DNA of 28,655 nt, taken from positions 1 to 28,655 of the IMG/VR virus record IMGVR_UViG_3300025098_000213; one strand, 5' to 3'. This DNA comes from a virus. Shown here in pieces: positions 17,633 to 25,232 of this stretch. The notes under the pieces are model-generated. The model was not told the origin of the DNA. It saw only the letters and a list, made by a program, of their open reading frames with translations, and searched no databases. Made by a program: the position numbers and the translations under genes. How positions within the stretch are numbered: the stretch's first letter is position 1; the number at the start of each line of letters is the position of its first letter.

Positions 17633-19297
17633 CTACGCCTCACACACTGCGCAATTTAAGATATCTCTACCAACAGCTTGCGCCTGGTTGACACCGCGTT
17701 GATAGTACAGGGTCTTGATACCCAGCTCCCAAGCCTTGATAACCAGTTGATTGATGTCCTTCAAGGGTACCTCGTCGCTGATCATGACGTTAAGTGACTG
17801 ACCTTGATCAATGTACTTCTGGCGATCTGCAGCTTGCTGCACAACCTCCATCTGAGAGATCTCAGCAAACGTCTTGAATACATCCTTCTCGTCCTGTGTA
17901 AGGAAGTCTAGATGCTGTACTGATCCACCCTTCATCATGATGTCCTTCCATGTGGCTGCATCATCCTTACCCTTCTCGGCAAGTAGGTCTTTGAGGTATG
18001 GGTTCTTGTATGTGAACTTACCCTTAGCCAAATCCTTTGTGAAGTAGTTAGACTGCAGTGGCTCAATAGACGGAGACACCTGACCGAGGATGAACGAGGA
18101 AGAGGTAGTGGGGGCTACTGCCATGCGTGTGCTATGACGTAAGCCATAACCCTTGAGTACCTCTGGCTCACCACCCATCAATGCCAACGCCTGACTCATC
18201 TTGTCAGATGAATCTTGGATGGATCGGAAGATGGACCTGTTCAGGCCACGAGCCATGACGCTCTCGAATGGGATGCCCTTGCTCTGCAGGTACGAGTGGT
18301 ACCCAAGCACTCCGATACCGATGGACCTGTGCTCCTCCGCAAAACGAACAGCCTTCTCCATGAACGGTAGATCCTTAGCCTTGTCTACGAACTCAGTGTA
18401 TACTGCGTCAAGAAAGGCTGTCATGATCTGCACAGCGTCAGTTCCCTTCCAGTCGTCGTAGTGCAACGCATTCATCGAAGACAAGCAGCACACGAAAGAC
18501 TTGGTGTCGTCAGTGTACTCCATGATCTCAGCGCACAACTGTGAGTGCTTAATCTCCATACCCTTATCTACGTAGTAGTCTGGGCGATCTTTGTTCACGT
18601 TGTCACGGAAGAAGATGTATGGGTAACCTGTCTCACTGCGCTTCTTGTGGATCTTGGCCATGATAGAGCGCTTCTCTTGGTCGCCACGGACCATGTCCTT
18701 CATCCAGTCGTCTCCGATGCACACTGCAAACGACACGTCCTGAATGGGATGCCCCTCGCTGCGGATCTGCAAGAACTCCTCGATGTCTGGGTGTTCTACG
18801 TCTAGGTATGCAGCCCAGCTACCACGACGAACCTTACCCTGCGAGATGATGTTAGTCGTTGTGTTGAACAACTCCATCATGGACACTGCTCCGTTAGTCT
18901 CTCCGCCTGTGCTAATCTTAGCGCCACGAGGACGCAGGTTACCGAAGTACGTAGCCGTACCTCCACCCACTTTACTCATGGCTCCAATCTCTGCAGCACC
19001 ACGCAAGATGTCGAACGTATCGTCCTGAACTGTGGTCCCGAAGCACGAGATAGGCAGGCCTTTGTTCTTGCCGAAGTTCACCCACACTGGGGTGCTCAGA
19101 CTAAACCATCCACGGCTCATGTAGTCGTAGAACGTATCGGCGAAGTTGTCGAACGCCCCTTCCATTGTCTTCTCAAGGATCGCCTCTGCGTGATCGGCAA
19201 TCTCTCTCACCCTCTCTTCGACCGTCTGGCCAGGGTCGAGGTAGCCCTTCTCCATAAATTGTCGGGTCTCTTCTGTGACCCAGTAAAACTCTTTCAT
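17633..19297 (-). CDS. nrdA: Class I ribonucleotide reductase, large (catalytic) subunit
   Basis: The protein reduces ribonucleoside diphosphates to deoxy forms for phage DNA synthesis, together with NrdB. It is 554 aa, much shorter than the E. coli or T4 enzymes (about 750 aa), and lacks the N-terminal ATP-cone, so dATP overall-activity control is probably absent. Visible residues are C85 (LPISCFG, redox Cys), C255 (QLCAEI, thiyl radical site), E257, C270 (FVCCLSS, second redox Cys), the Y531-Y532 radical-transfer pair (TLYYQR) and the C-terminal CAVC pair (C549, C552). PTTSSSFILGQVSPSIEP is the usual substrate-site loop. The position equal to E. coli Asn437 is Gln253, which is unusual. The start overlaps the nrdB stop as TAATG. 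It is the last gene of the leftward operon. Confidence 0.93.
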   Translation of the reverse strand: MKEFYWVTEETRQFMEKGYLDPGQTVEERVREIADHAEAILEKTMEGAFDNFADTFYDYMSRGWFSLSTPVWVNFGKNKGLPISCFGTTVQDDTFDILRGAAEIGAMSKVGGGTATYFGNLRPRGAKISTGGETNGAVSMMELFNTTTNIISQGKVRRGSWAAYLDVEHPDIEEFLQIRSEGHPIQDVSFAVCIGDDWMKDMVRGDQEKRSIMAKIHKKRSETGYPYIFFRDNVNKDRPDYYVDKGMEIKHSQLCAEIMEYTDDTKSFVCCLSSMNALHYDDWKGTDAVQIMTAFLDAVYTEFVDKAKDLPFMEKAVRFAEEHRSIGIGVLGYHSYLQSKGIPFESVMARGLNRSIFRSIQDSSDKMSQALALMGGEPEVLKGYGLRHSTRMAVAPTTSSSFILGQVSPSIEPLQSNYFTKDLAKGKFTYKNPYLKDLLAEKGKDDAATWKDIMMKGGSVQHLDFLTQDEKDVFKTFAEISQMEVVQQAADRQKYIDQGQSLNVMISDEVPLKDINQLVIKAWELGIKTLYYQRGVNQAQAVGRDILNCAVCEA

Positions 19298-20280
19298 TAA
19301 AATAATTCTTCTGCGGTGAAACTCTTGGTGCTCTTTGCGTAGTCGATGGGCTTCTTGTGGAAGAAGTCAGACAGGGCAGAAGCATACACCTCCTCATCCA
19401 TCCATGCTGTCACCTCTAGCTCGTCTTGGTTCACGGGGAACTCAAAGGCAAAGCCGATGCGACGCATGCTCTCGTTCACACGATTCTTCAAGTAGTTGTT
19501 TAAGATAGACTCGCTAAGGAACTCATTATCAAAACCTTGCAAGATCCACTTAATCAATCCGCTCTCTGCGTCGAGGGCTACTTGCGCCTCTTCCAAGATG
19601 CGTGACTCCAGGTCAGCGTCGAACAACTCAGGGTGCTCAGCTCGGATCTGATTGACCAGAGCCATGCCTCCCTCTGCGTGCAGATTCTCTTCTTTGCTCG
19701 TGTACTGCACAACGTTAGCCGTGTCCTTGAGAACAGCCTTGAATCTATTGAATCCAAGGATGGTGTAGAACTGGCTGAACAGTGACACGTTCTCAGTGAA
19801 GAGGGTAAAGAGGATGAGACTGTACAGGAACTGCTTACGATCGTCTTCGTATACGCGATCAACGTACTTGTTGAGATAGTTAACGCGGTTCAGTACAGGC
19901 TCATTCTCCAGGAGCGTCTTGAACTCGTCCTCCAATCCGAGCTTCGTCAGGATCTCTGAGTAGGCACGGGAATGGACTACTTCAACGCCTCCAAATACAG
20001 CCCCCATGTCCGCAATCTCTGGCTTAGGCAGATGCTTACCAATGTTCGACCAGTATGACTTCACTGCCACTTCAACCTGCGAGATGAGAAGGATGGCGCG
20101 TTTGATCACATCGCGCTCCTGCTCGGTCAGGCTCGTATGGTAGTCCTGAACGTCAGCCTTGAAGTTAAATTCATTGTGAGTCCAGTGGCTTGCCCACATC
20201 GCGTTGATGAGTGGGTCAGTGATTTCAGAATAGTCGAAGGGCTTGTAGCTCAGCCTCTTCTCAAAGATTGAGGTAGTCAT
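19297..20280 (-). CDS. nrdB: Class I ribonucleotide reductase, small (radical) subunit
   Basis: This 327-aa ferritin-like subunit generates the radical used by NrdA. The metal ligands can be placed as E70 (QVEV), E100 and H103 (GVEVVH), E163 (FTENV), and E198 and H201 (ENLH). A candidate radical tyrosine is Y107 in HSRAY. The first ligand is Glu where E. coli NrdB has Asp84; a Glu here is also found in other class I small subunits. The C-terminal tail ends SFTAEELF and is expected to dock into NrdA. The gene precedes nrdA with a one-base stop/start overlap. A 40-base gap separates it from the upstream nuclease gene; no promoter motif was seen there. Confidence 0.93.
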   Translation of the reverse strand: MTTSIFEKRLSYKPFDYSEITDPLINAMWASHWTHNEFNFKADVQDYHTSLTEQERDVIKRAILLISQVEVAVKSYWSNIGKHLPKPEIADMGAVFGGVEVVHSRAYSEILTKLGLEDEFKTLLENEPVLNRVNYLNKYVDRVYEDDRKQFLYSLILFTLFTENVSLFSQFYTILGFNRFKAVLKDTANVVQYTSKEENLHAEGGMALVNQIRAEHPELFDADLESRILEEAQVALDAESGLIKWILQGFDNEFLSESILNNYLKNRVNESMRRIGFAFEFPVNQDELEVTAWMDEEVYASALSDFFHKKPIDYAKSTKSFTAEELF

Positions 20281-20320
20281 GGAGGTAGTAAAAAGGTTGA
20301 TGAAAGGACCTACAAGATAC

Positions 20321-20770
20321 TCAATAATCCGTCTCGTAGCCCCACACTCGGTAGGACTCTAAACACTTGAGGTCGTGTAAGTTGAGTTTTGTGATGACAT
20401 CTTCACGGTCTTTGCGACTGTACTTTTTTCGGTACGCATGTCTCTTGTCCGTAACAAATTCATCGATGACATTCTTCTCACACCAGAATGCCAACTCTTG
20501 TCTGTCGACAATGGCAAACCCACCCTCTTCGGGTATGTCGAATGCGATGATGTGCGCGTTGCCATACATCCATCCTGGGTTTCCCCTAACGTTTTTGAAT
20601 TCACACCAGATTTCGTCTGGTAGATTGTTTCCCTTGACATCAACTGCGTGCTTCCTGTCTGTGTACAGGAGCCAGTAATCGATGTGCTTGTGCATATCTT
20701 CCTTGCGGCTGGCCTTCACGACCTCAAACCCAAGTTTCTCTGCGGCCCTCTTGAACCTCACCTCTGCCAT
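20321..20770 (-). CDS. PD-(D/E)XK-type nuclease-like protein
   Basis: The chosen start (ATG at 20770, MAEVRFKRAAEKLGF) gives 149 aa and begins directly with the nuclease-like first helix. An upstream ATG at 20815 would add 15 residues and overlap the neighbouring gene by 32 bases. The active-site pattern is E3 in the first helix, D31 (HIDYWLL) and D44-V45-K46 (HAVDVKG), consistent with the α-β-β-β core of restriction-endonuclease-like nucleases. A later WCEFKNVRGNPGW and AHIIAFDI stretch fits the core β-strands. The substrate is not evident; branched DNA or host DNA degradation are both possible. It is placed between endonuclease I and the reductase genes. Confidence 0.55.
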   Translation of the reverse strand: MAEVRFKRAAEKLGFEVVKASRKEDMHKHIDYWLLYTDRKHAVDVKGNNLPDEIWCEFKNVRGNPGWMYGNAHIIAFDIPEEGGFAIVDRQELAFWCEKNVIDEFVTDKRHAYRKKYSRKDREDVITKLNLHDLKCLESYRVWGYETDY

Positions 20771-20783
20771 TCTGCCAGTGGAG

Positions 20784-21038
20784 TTAGAATAACTCCTCCT
20801 GCTCTGGCTTTGCATTTGCTTCCCAGTATTCGTATGATGAATCTCTTGCTAAACTTGCTTCGTGCCTCAGCTTTGATATCATAGAGTCAATGACTCTTGA
20901 TACCTCCCCAGGGTCCTCCTTAGGTTTGCCGTCTGAGGTGTAGAGGTCTTCGCTGTAGTTAGTTATGACCTCATACATCCTCTCGATAGCTACCCCGTAG
21001 GCAGTACCTAGGGCTTCGATTGGAATCTTCTTGTTCAT
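20784..21038 (-). CDS. Small protein of unknown function (84 aa) ending EELF
   Basis: I do not recognise this protein. It is soluble and mainly helical (ALGTAYGVAIERMYEVI, then EVSRVIDSMISKLRHEASLA), with an acidic, disordered-looking C-terminus ending KPEQEELF. The last four residues are the same as those of NrdB, encoded two genes downstream. The start overlaps the endonuclease I stop (ATGA). The reading frame is clearly part of the operon, with no competing frame. Confidence 0.6.
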   Translation of the reverse strand: MNKKIPIEALGTAYGVAIERMYEVITNYSEDLYTSDGKPKEDPGEVSRVIDSMISKLRHEASLARDSSYEYWEANAKPEQEELF

Positions 21039-21481
21039 TTTGATTTGATTATTTGGATGGCTTCTTCAATTTGTTGCCTGTTACGGCAGATGAATAACAT
21101 CGGGAGTGGCTCACCAAGTTTCATTAGGTAGTCCATGAACAGCTTCCACCGCATGGGGAAGTCATGGTGTGAATGGATGTACCCTTTGGTCTCGATGATC
21201 CAGCTCCCATCCTTTGCTACGAAGTCAGGGGTGTATCTGATTGGAAGAACCACCTTGCCAGTCTTGTCAATCAGACTCTTTGATTTTGGAGTCATCTTGA
21301 AATAAGTCTGTGGGTAGTTAAACTTGGGGAGGATCTCGTACTCACGTTCCTCGTAGGCAAAACTTAGCCCCGATTCAGCGAGAAGATTCCCACATGTCTT
21401 TTCCAATCCGCTCTTGTACTTCCCTAAATCCCTTTTCTTAGCGGACTTCCTCTTCGTAGTTCCTTTCCTTTGTCGCTTCAC
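21035..21481 (-). CDS. Endonuclease I (T7 gp3-type Holliday junction resolvase)
   Basis: This 148-aa protein has a Lys/Arg-rich N-terminal arm (residues 1-19) and then the T7 endonuclease I motif series: SGLE with E27, YTPDF with D86, and IETKG with E97 and K99. In T7 the equivalent catalytic residues are E20, D55, E65 and K67. The spacing between D86 and E97 is 11, close to T7's 10. A longer loop (about residues 50-80) separates the first and second motifs compared with T7. Known members cut four-way junctions and branched DNA as dimers, resolving replication and recombination intermediates before packaging and helping degrade host DNA. Its start lies inside the 3' end of the helicase gene (44-base overlap). 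Confidence 0.82.
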   Translation of the reverse strand: MKRQRKGTTKRKSAKKRDLGKYKSGLEKTCGNLLAESGLSFAYEEREYEILPKFNYPQTYFKMTPKSKSLIDKTGKVVLPIRYTPDFVAKDGSWIIETKGYIHSHHDFPMRWKLFMDYLMKLGEPLPMLFICRNRQQIEEAIQIIKSK

Positions 21482-23303
21482 TCTGCGAAGTTACAGCGGA
21501 ATCTTGGAAAAAGAACTCGTTAGAGGGCATATTAAACCGCTTGTACTTATCAAACTCTTTATCAATGCTTTGAAATAGCTCACTACCTGTCGTATTGATA
21601 CGGAAGGCTGTGTGAGAAGTATTCATTGTAAAGGTGATTGGGTCGTCGATAGGGGTAGGCTGTCCACCTGTCTCCGTCTCACGGACCTTACGGATATGCA
21701 ACTCAGTAGTTTTCTTGATGTTGTGGTCTGGGGCCTGCACCTTGCGATGAACCGTCATGAAGCAGTCAGCTCGGTTGACGAACTTACCGCCACCCTCGGT
21801 GTCCTCTGCGTATGGTGCAACAGGCAACCCGTCGTCACCCTTGCGTCGTTGCGCCTCAGTCACAGCGTGCATGTTCAACCACACAGCTACGTCATTGGAG
21901 TTAGAGAAAGTCAAGAACTCTGAAGCCGCTTGGTAGTGGTAGTCATGAGAGTTACCATTGCCACTGAGCTCAATCTTAAGGCTGTTGTAGGGGTCAACAA
22001 ACACAGCGTCGCACTCCTGTTGCCTTACGATCTTCTCAAGGAAGACTATGATATCAGAGTAAGAGTACACTTGGTTGTTACTAATGACAGTGAAGTGCTC
22101 GTTCACCCACTTGTAAGCATCCTTGCGTTGGTCGTAGGTCATGTCACCGATCTTCCTGTTGACTGCGAACTGCATGAGAGACATCTTCAATGATGCGGTT
22201 CTGTTCTCCGAAGAGTACACCACCCACCTCCATCCGTGCCTCACAGCTGAGTTCACCATCATGTACAAGGCGAACGTAGTCTTACCCACGTTGGAGTGCC
22301 CGTTCATAATCATGAACTCCTTCTTGTAACGGAAGTGCTGGTCAAGCTTTGCGTCGCCAGTGTCCAGACCCACAGGGATCTTTCCGTTGGCGAAGTCGTC
22401 GATCCACCTGAAGTCCTCGTCGTCAGAAGAAATGAAGGACATGTCTCCATCGTTGATGAGCAGATCACGCTGGGCGTCTTGCTCGTTGTCAATGACCTCT
22501 CGGATTGGCATGTTCTTACCTACCTCGATGGCTTGACGGATGGTTTGCATGGCCGCCTGCTCGCTATCGATGTCACGCTTGCAGATCTCACGAAACAGAA
22601 CTCGCACAGCCTCCTCTTCTTCAATACGACCTGCTGAGATGTAACCACCTACCAGCTTGGACGCCTTAAGTAGAGCCGCATGCTTCTCTCCGTCGTCTGA
22701 CTGACGGATCATTCGTGCCGCGAGGTTGAGCTTCATGTAGTCTGTGAACTCCCCCACCTTCGCCTCCTGCACTTGCTCACTACGCTCTGTTGCGAACGCA
22801 CCAAACTTCTTGGCCTCGGGGTTTATGATGAGGTCAGGATCGTAAGACTCGAAGCAAGCTCGTGACTCGTTGATGCCAGACTCGTCTACCTCTAGGTCGT
22901 ACTGCTTGTGGAAGTACGTCCGAAGCGCACGAAAGTGATCTCTGTGACGCTCAGGGTTGGTGACTCGGACTAGAGCTTTGAGCCCATCACCACTCGGTGA
23001 AACCCAGCAGCTGTAGACGTGAGCATCCGTAGCCAGAGCGCTCTTGGCCTGAGCAACGTCAATGTGATCGAAGTCCAGAACAAGAATTCCGCTGTGCTCG
23101 AATAGAGCATCATCTGAGCGCGATGCAAACTCACCGCTGAAGCATACGACAGGAAGTTTCTTCTTCGAGCTCTTGTCTCCAGATCGTACCGCATCAATCG
23201 TAGTTTTCGACTGGCCCGTCTTGATTCTGTCGAGGGCAGTCGTGACGTTCACATGGTGTGGCGCGTTCTTGTCGAAGACGTCTTTGAAGAAGGTCACTTT
23301 CAT
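21438..23303 (-). CDS. Primase-helicase: VirE_N/BT4734-type domain fused to a RepA/DnaB-like ATPase
   Basis: The start is set at the ATG at 23303 (MKVTFFKDVF, 621 aa); the longer frame would need a TTG. Residues about 1-150 match the BT4734/VirE N-terminal domain of Bacteroidetes elements: VTFFKDVF, SGEF, then HSGILVLDFDHID (71-82) and SPSGDGLKALV (102-112). This region is probably primase-like. Residues about 295-560 form a RecA-fold ATPase with Walker A GHSNVGKT (335-342), Walker B DAVFVDP (about 432-438) and a sensor-like WLNMHAVTEAQRR (from about 475), as in RepA/DnaB-like replicative helicases. The protein likely unwinds and primes the replication fork. The first 110 bases overlap the DUF3310 gene in another frame. 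It is among the strongest host-range signals in the window. Confidence 0.85.
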   Translation of the reverse strand: MKVTFFKDVFDKNAPHHVNVTTALDRIKTGQSKTTIDAVRSGDKSSKKKLPVVCFSGEFASRSDDALFEHSGILVLDFDHIDVAQAKSALATDAHVYSCWVSPSGDGLKALVRVTNPERHRDHFRALRTYFHKQYDLEVDESGINESRACFESYDPDLIINPEAKKFGAFATERSEQVQEAKVGEFTDYMKLNLAARMIRQSDDGEKHAALLKASKLVGGYISAGRIEEEEAVRVLFREICKRDIDSEQAAMQTIRQAIEVGKNMPIREVIDNEQDAQRDLLINDGDMSFISSDDEDFRWIDDFANGKIPVGLDTGDAKLDQHFRYKKEFMIMNGHSNVGKTTFALYMMVNSAVRHGWRWVVYSSENRTASLKMSLMQFAVNRKIGDMTYDQRKDAYKWVNEHFTVISNNQVYSYSDIIVFLEKIVRQQECDAVFVDPYNSLKIELSGNGNSHDYHYQAASEFLTFSNSNDVAVWLNMHAVTEAQRRKGDDGLPVAPYAEDTEGGGKFVNRADCFMTVHRKVQAPDHNIKKTTELHIRKVRETETGGQPTPIDDPITFTMNTSHTAFRINTTGSELFQSIDKEFDKYKRFNMPSNEFFFQDSAVTSQSEATKERNYEEEVR

Positions 23304-23502
23304 TGTATTCGTATTCAAGGATTAGTTCTAAGTAGTGAATGGCTTTGATGATATCCTCCGCCCCATTCTTTTGGCGGTGTCGGCACAGGTACTTGATGAC
23401 ATTGCCTTCTATGAATCCGAGCTTGTTCTTGAAGATGAACTCGGTGGGTTGGATCGCCATGTCGTAGTGATCACCACCCTCTTGTCTATTTGATGGTTTC
23501 AT
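23194..23502 (-). CDS. DUF3310 family protein (T7 gp1.7-related nucleotide kinase family)
   Basis: Residues 8-62 follow the DUF3310 pattern: GGDHYDMAIQPTEFI, then LGFIEGNVIKYLCRHR and EDIIKAIHYLELIL. The family includes T7 gp1.7, a dTMP/dGMP kinase, so a role in dNTP supply beside the reductase genes is plausible but not proven for this short form. The remaining residues (about 63-102) are hydrophilic and Arg/Glu-rich, unlike the family core. They are encoded entirely across the start of the primase-helicase gene. The start overlaps the preceding gene as ATGA. The core call is firm; the biochemical role is inferred. Confidence 0.8.
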   Translation of the reverse strand: MKPSNRQEGGDHYDMAIQPTEFIFKNKLGFIEGNVIKYLCRHRQKNGAEDIIKAIHYLELILEYEYNESDLLQRRLRQERATPCERHDCPRQNQDGPVENYD

Positions 23503-23759
23503 ATTGCGCTGCTGTTTACTTTACCTACTGCTTTCTTCGAGCGTATCTGTCGGATCATAATTGACTTGATGCCCTTGTATGTTTTTCCGTACAGCTCGGT
23601 CTCTAATCTGTCCATGGTCTTGATGTCCTTGGACATGATGTCTGCAGGTTTGTCGTACCTACTGACAATCCATACAACTCTATCCAGTATGCGCTTCCCC
23701 TTCTTGTAGGAGATGTCCGCTGTCATTGAGTAGATGTTCGGGAGATTTTCATTGCCCAT
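23499..23759 (-). CDS. Unknown 86-aa basic protein
   Basis: No family is recognised. The protein is basic and helical (KKGKRILDRVVWIVSRY, KTMDRLETELYGKTY, then KSIMIRQIRSKKAVGK) with no membrane segment or Cys. The Lys/Arg-rich ends would suit nucleic-acid contact, but this is only compositional. It overlaps the upstream gene by 37 bases and the DUF3310 start by an ATGA, consistent with translational coupling. Confidence 0.55.
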   Translation of the reverse strand: MGNENLPNIYSMTADISYKKGKRILDRVVWIVSRYDKPADIMSKDIKTMDRLETELYGKTYKGIKSIMIRQIRSKKAVGKVNSSAI

Positions 23760-24028
23760 TTCTTTTTCAGTTTGTCAGCGATCCATTGCATCGACACCTT
23801 CTTTCCCATCACATCCCTGCAATCTTCTCTGGTGAGTACAACTGTGTTGTCACCCTTCTTGTTGGGGATGAACAGACACAGGAACTTCTCTGTGAAGGTT
23901 GGGATGTAGACGTTGAATTCGGAATCGTAGTCGTTCATGACGCAATGAAATGTGAGGTTGACGTTGTCTTTACTTCCGCAGAAAGAGAAGGGACCGAGAA
24001 ACTTTACGTCTCTCAGCCCCCACTCCAT
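23723..24028 (-). CDS. Unknown 101-aa protein
   Basis: The ATG at 24028 (MEWGLRDVKFLG) is preferred. The frame is open further upstream to 24151, but that extension would run across the 3' end of the SSB-like gene and has poor composition (Arg/Ser/Thr/Pro-rich). The 101-aa protein looks β-rich in its first part (FLGPFSFCGSKDNVNL, EFNVYIPTFTEKFLCLF) and has a C-terminal basic helix (KKVSMQWIADKLKKKWAM). No family recognised. It follows the SSB-like gene by 22 bases, so a role near replication is possible. Confidence 0.5.
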   Translation of the reverse strand: MEWGLRDVKFLGPFSFCGSKDNVNLTFHCVMNDYDSEFNVYIPTFTEKFLCLFIPNKKGDNTVVLTREDCRDVMGKKVSMQWIADKLKKKWAMKISRTSTQ

Positions 24029-24050
24029 GGCTGCGTAGAGCCCTACTGGT

Positions 24051-24360
24051 TTAGAAGGGCAGGTCCGCAGACTCCTGCTCTGCATTAGCTGCTTGTTTTT
24101 GTTGACGCTTTTCCTTGGCCGCTTCGCTGTTCGGGTTGAACACGCGGGCACAAGCTTTGCCGTTCTTGCTCATGAAGAGAGTCACGTACACGTTGCCGCC
24201 ACGACCTTCTTCGTCACGCTTGGTGACGTACTGGTCGAGCATGTCTTTGAGTTCGTGATCCTTGAGACGGACGTTCCAAGAGATAAGCTCTCCTGCGTCA
24301 TTGAACTTGGGGTCATCGGCCCAGCCGACGAGAACTGAATCATACTTTTGATCGCTCATT
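24051..24360 (-). CDS. Probable single-stranded DNA-binding-like protein with DLPF tip
   Basis: The ATG at 24360 (MSDQKYDSVLVG) gives 102 residues. The frame extends to a GTG at 24434, but that would place the promoter-like gap inside the gene. The core is short with alternating β-like segments (KYDSVLVGW, LISWNVRL, GNVYVTLFM, KACARVF). A Gln/Ala/Glu-rich flexible linker follows, and the end is acidic and hydrophobic: ESADLPF. An acidic linker tipped with D-[IL]-P-F is the hallmark by which bacterial SSBs recruit replication and repair proteins. The core is too small and divergent for me to confirm an OB fold. The neighbours (exonuclease, helicase, resolvase) support the reading. Confidence 0.55.
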
Positions 24361-24443
24361 GTAAAATAAAATTTAGTAAGTGTGAAAAAATTGTCATTGC
24401 GCAAATGTAGCCTCCAGTGAGTAGTAAGCCACACATTGCTCTG
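24361..24443 (-). promoter_or_regulatory. Internal operon gap with a TAnnTTTG (-7) element
   Basis: This 83-base A/T-rich stretch is the only sizeable gap inside the leftward operon. Read leftward, it contains TACATTTG at 24409-24402, matching the Bacteroidetes -7 consensus. Its last base is about 40 bases from the ATG of the SSB-like gene. I do not see the expected TTG -33 element at the right spacing, so the promoter is only half supported. A second transcription start here would let replication genes be expressed apart from the upstream regulators. Confidence 0.4.
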
Positions 24444-25232
24444 TTAAACTTTGAATTGTACATAGTCTTGTTCTGGTGTTTTGTTGCCCTGGAGGAAGCC
24501 TTCGATGCGCTCGATGGCGTCATTGAATTTCATTTCACCAGCGAACAATGTTTCATCGGAACACTCCACCACTGCAGGTAGATAGGGGTACGTCTTCTCT
24601 TGCACAAGCCAGTAGAACTTGTTGACACCAAACACCTTGCAGTAGATGTAAGCTTGGATGTCGTATGAGAAATCACGTACACTATAACGGAACTTGTCAA
24701 CAGCCTTCGTAGACTTGGAGTCGACGATGAATCCATCACCGAGGCAGTCTAGAAAACCTTTGACCTTGATAGGGCCGAGCATCTCGTTGAACTCTACTTG
24801 GTAGTTGCCTGAGGACAGGAGGCTGTCCACCAGACCGCAACGTTCGAGTCTATCGATCATCTCGTTCGCCATCTTCCAATCAGCAGGTGAGCAAAGCTCC
24901 TTGCCTTGCTTGCCCGCCTCTTCAATGAGAGCTGCTTGCATCTCCTTGAACTCCTTCGTCAATTTTGGACGCTTTGACGCACGGGTTTTGTCCGAGCATC
25001 TGTCAAGGATAGCATCATCTGATACTACTGAGTAGGTATCAAACGCTTTCTCACGTTCGAATAGAAGCATGTCGTAGAGTGTACCGAAGGTCAGTGCGTG
25101 TGACTGGAACTTCAGTTCACCTTTCATGTACTGGTCGAACTTCGCCATGTCGGTGAGAGCCACCTTCAATGACGAGTACGACAGGTGCGGCTTGTTGTAC
25201 CGCTCTTGTAGTGCTTGAGGGATATCAATCAT
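24444..25232 (-). CDS. PD-(D/E)XK exonuclease, RecE/DUF3799-like
   Basis: This 262-aa protein matches the pattern of phage 'exodeoxyribonuclease VIII-like, PDDEXK' proteins. The N-terminal LSYSSLKVALTDMAKFDQYM is followed by LTFGTLYDMLLFE (about 47-59). The active site lies in VKGFLDCLGDG with D162, IVDSKST with D171 and K173, and DIQAYIYCKVFG with Q193 and Y195. Such enzymes resect double-stranded ends and usually pair with a single-strand annealing protein; a candidate partner is encoded two genes upstream (25443-25961). An ATG at 25232 starts 8 bases inside the preceding membrane-HTH gene. Function is well supported by motifs; polarity of digestion cannot be read. Confidence 0.8.
   Translation of the reverse strand: MIDIPQALQERYNKPHLSYSSLKVALTDMAKFDQYMKGELKFQSHALTFGTLYDMLLFEREKAFDTYSVVSDDAILDRCSDKTRASKRPKLTKEFKEMQAALIEEAGKQGKELCSPADWKMANEMIDRLERCGLVDSLLSSGNYQVEFNEMLGPIKVKGFLDCLGDGFIVDSKSTKAVDKFRYSVRDFSYDIQAYIYCKVFGVNKFYWLVQEKTYPYLPAVVECSDETLFAGEMKFNDAIERIEGFLQGNKTPEQDYVQFKV

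Noticed and set aside
24361-24434. Extension of the SSB-like gene to a GTG start at 24434.
   Set aside because: It would add an unlikely N-terminus and absorb the A/T-rich promoter-like gap. The ATG at 24360 begins the plausible β-core.
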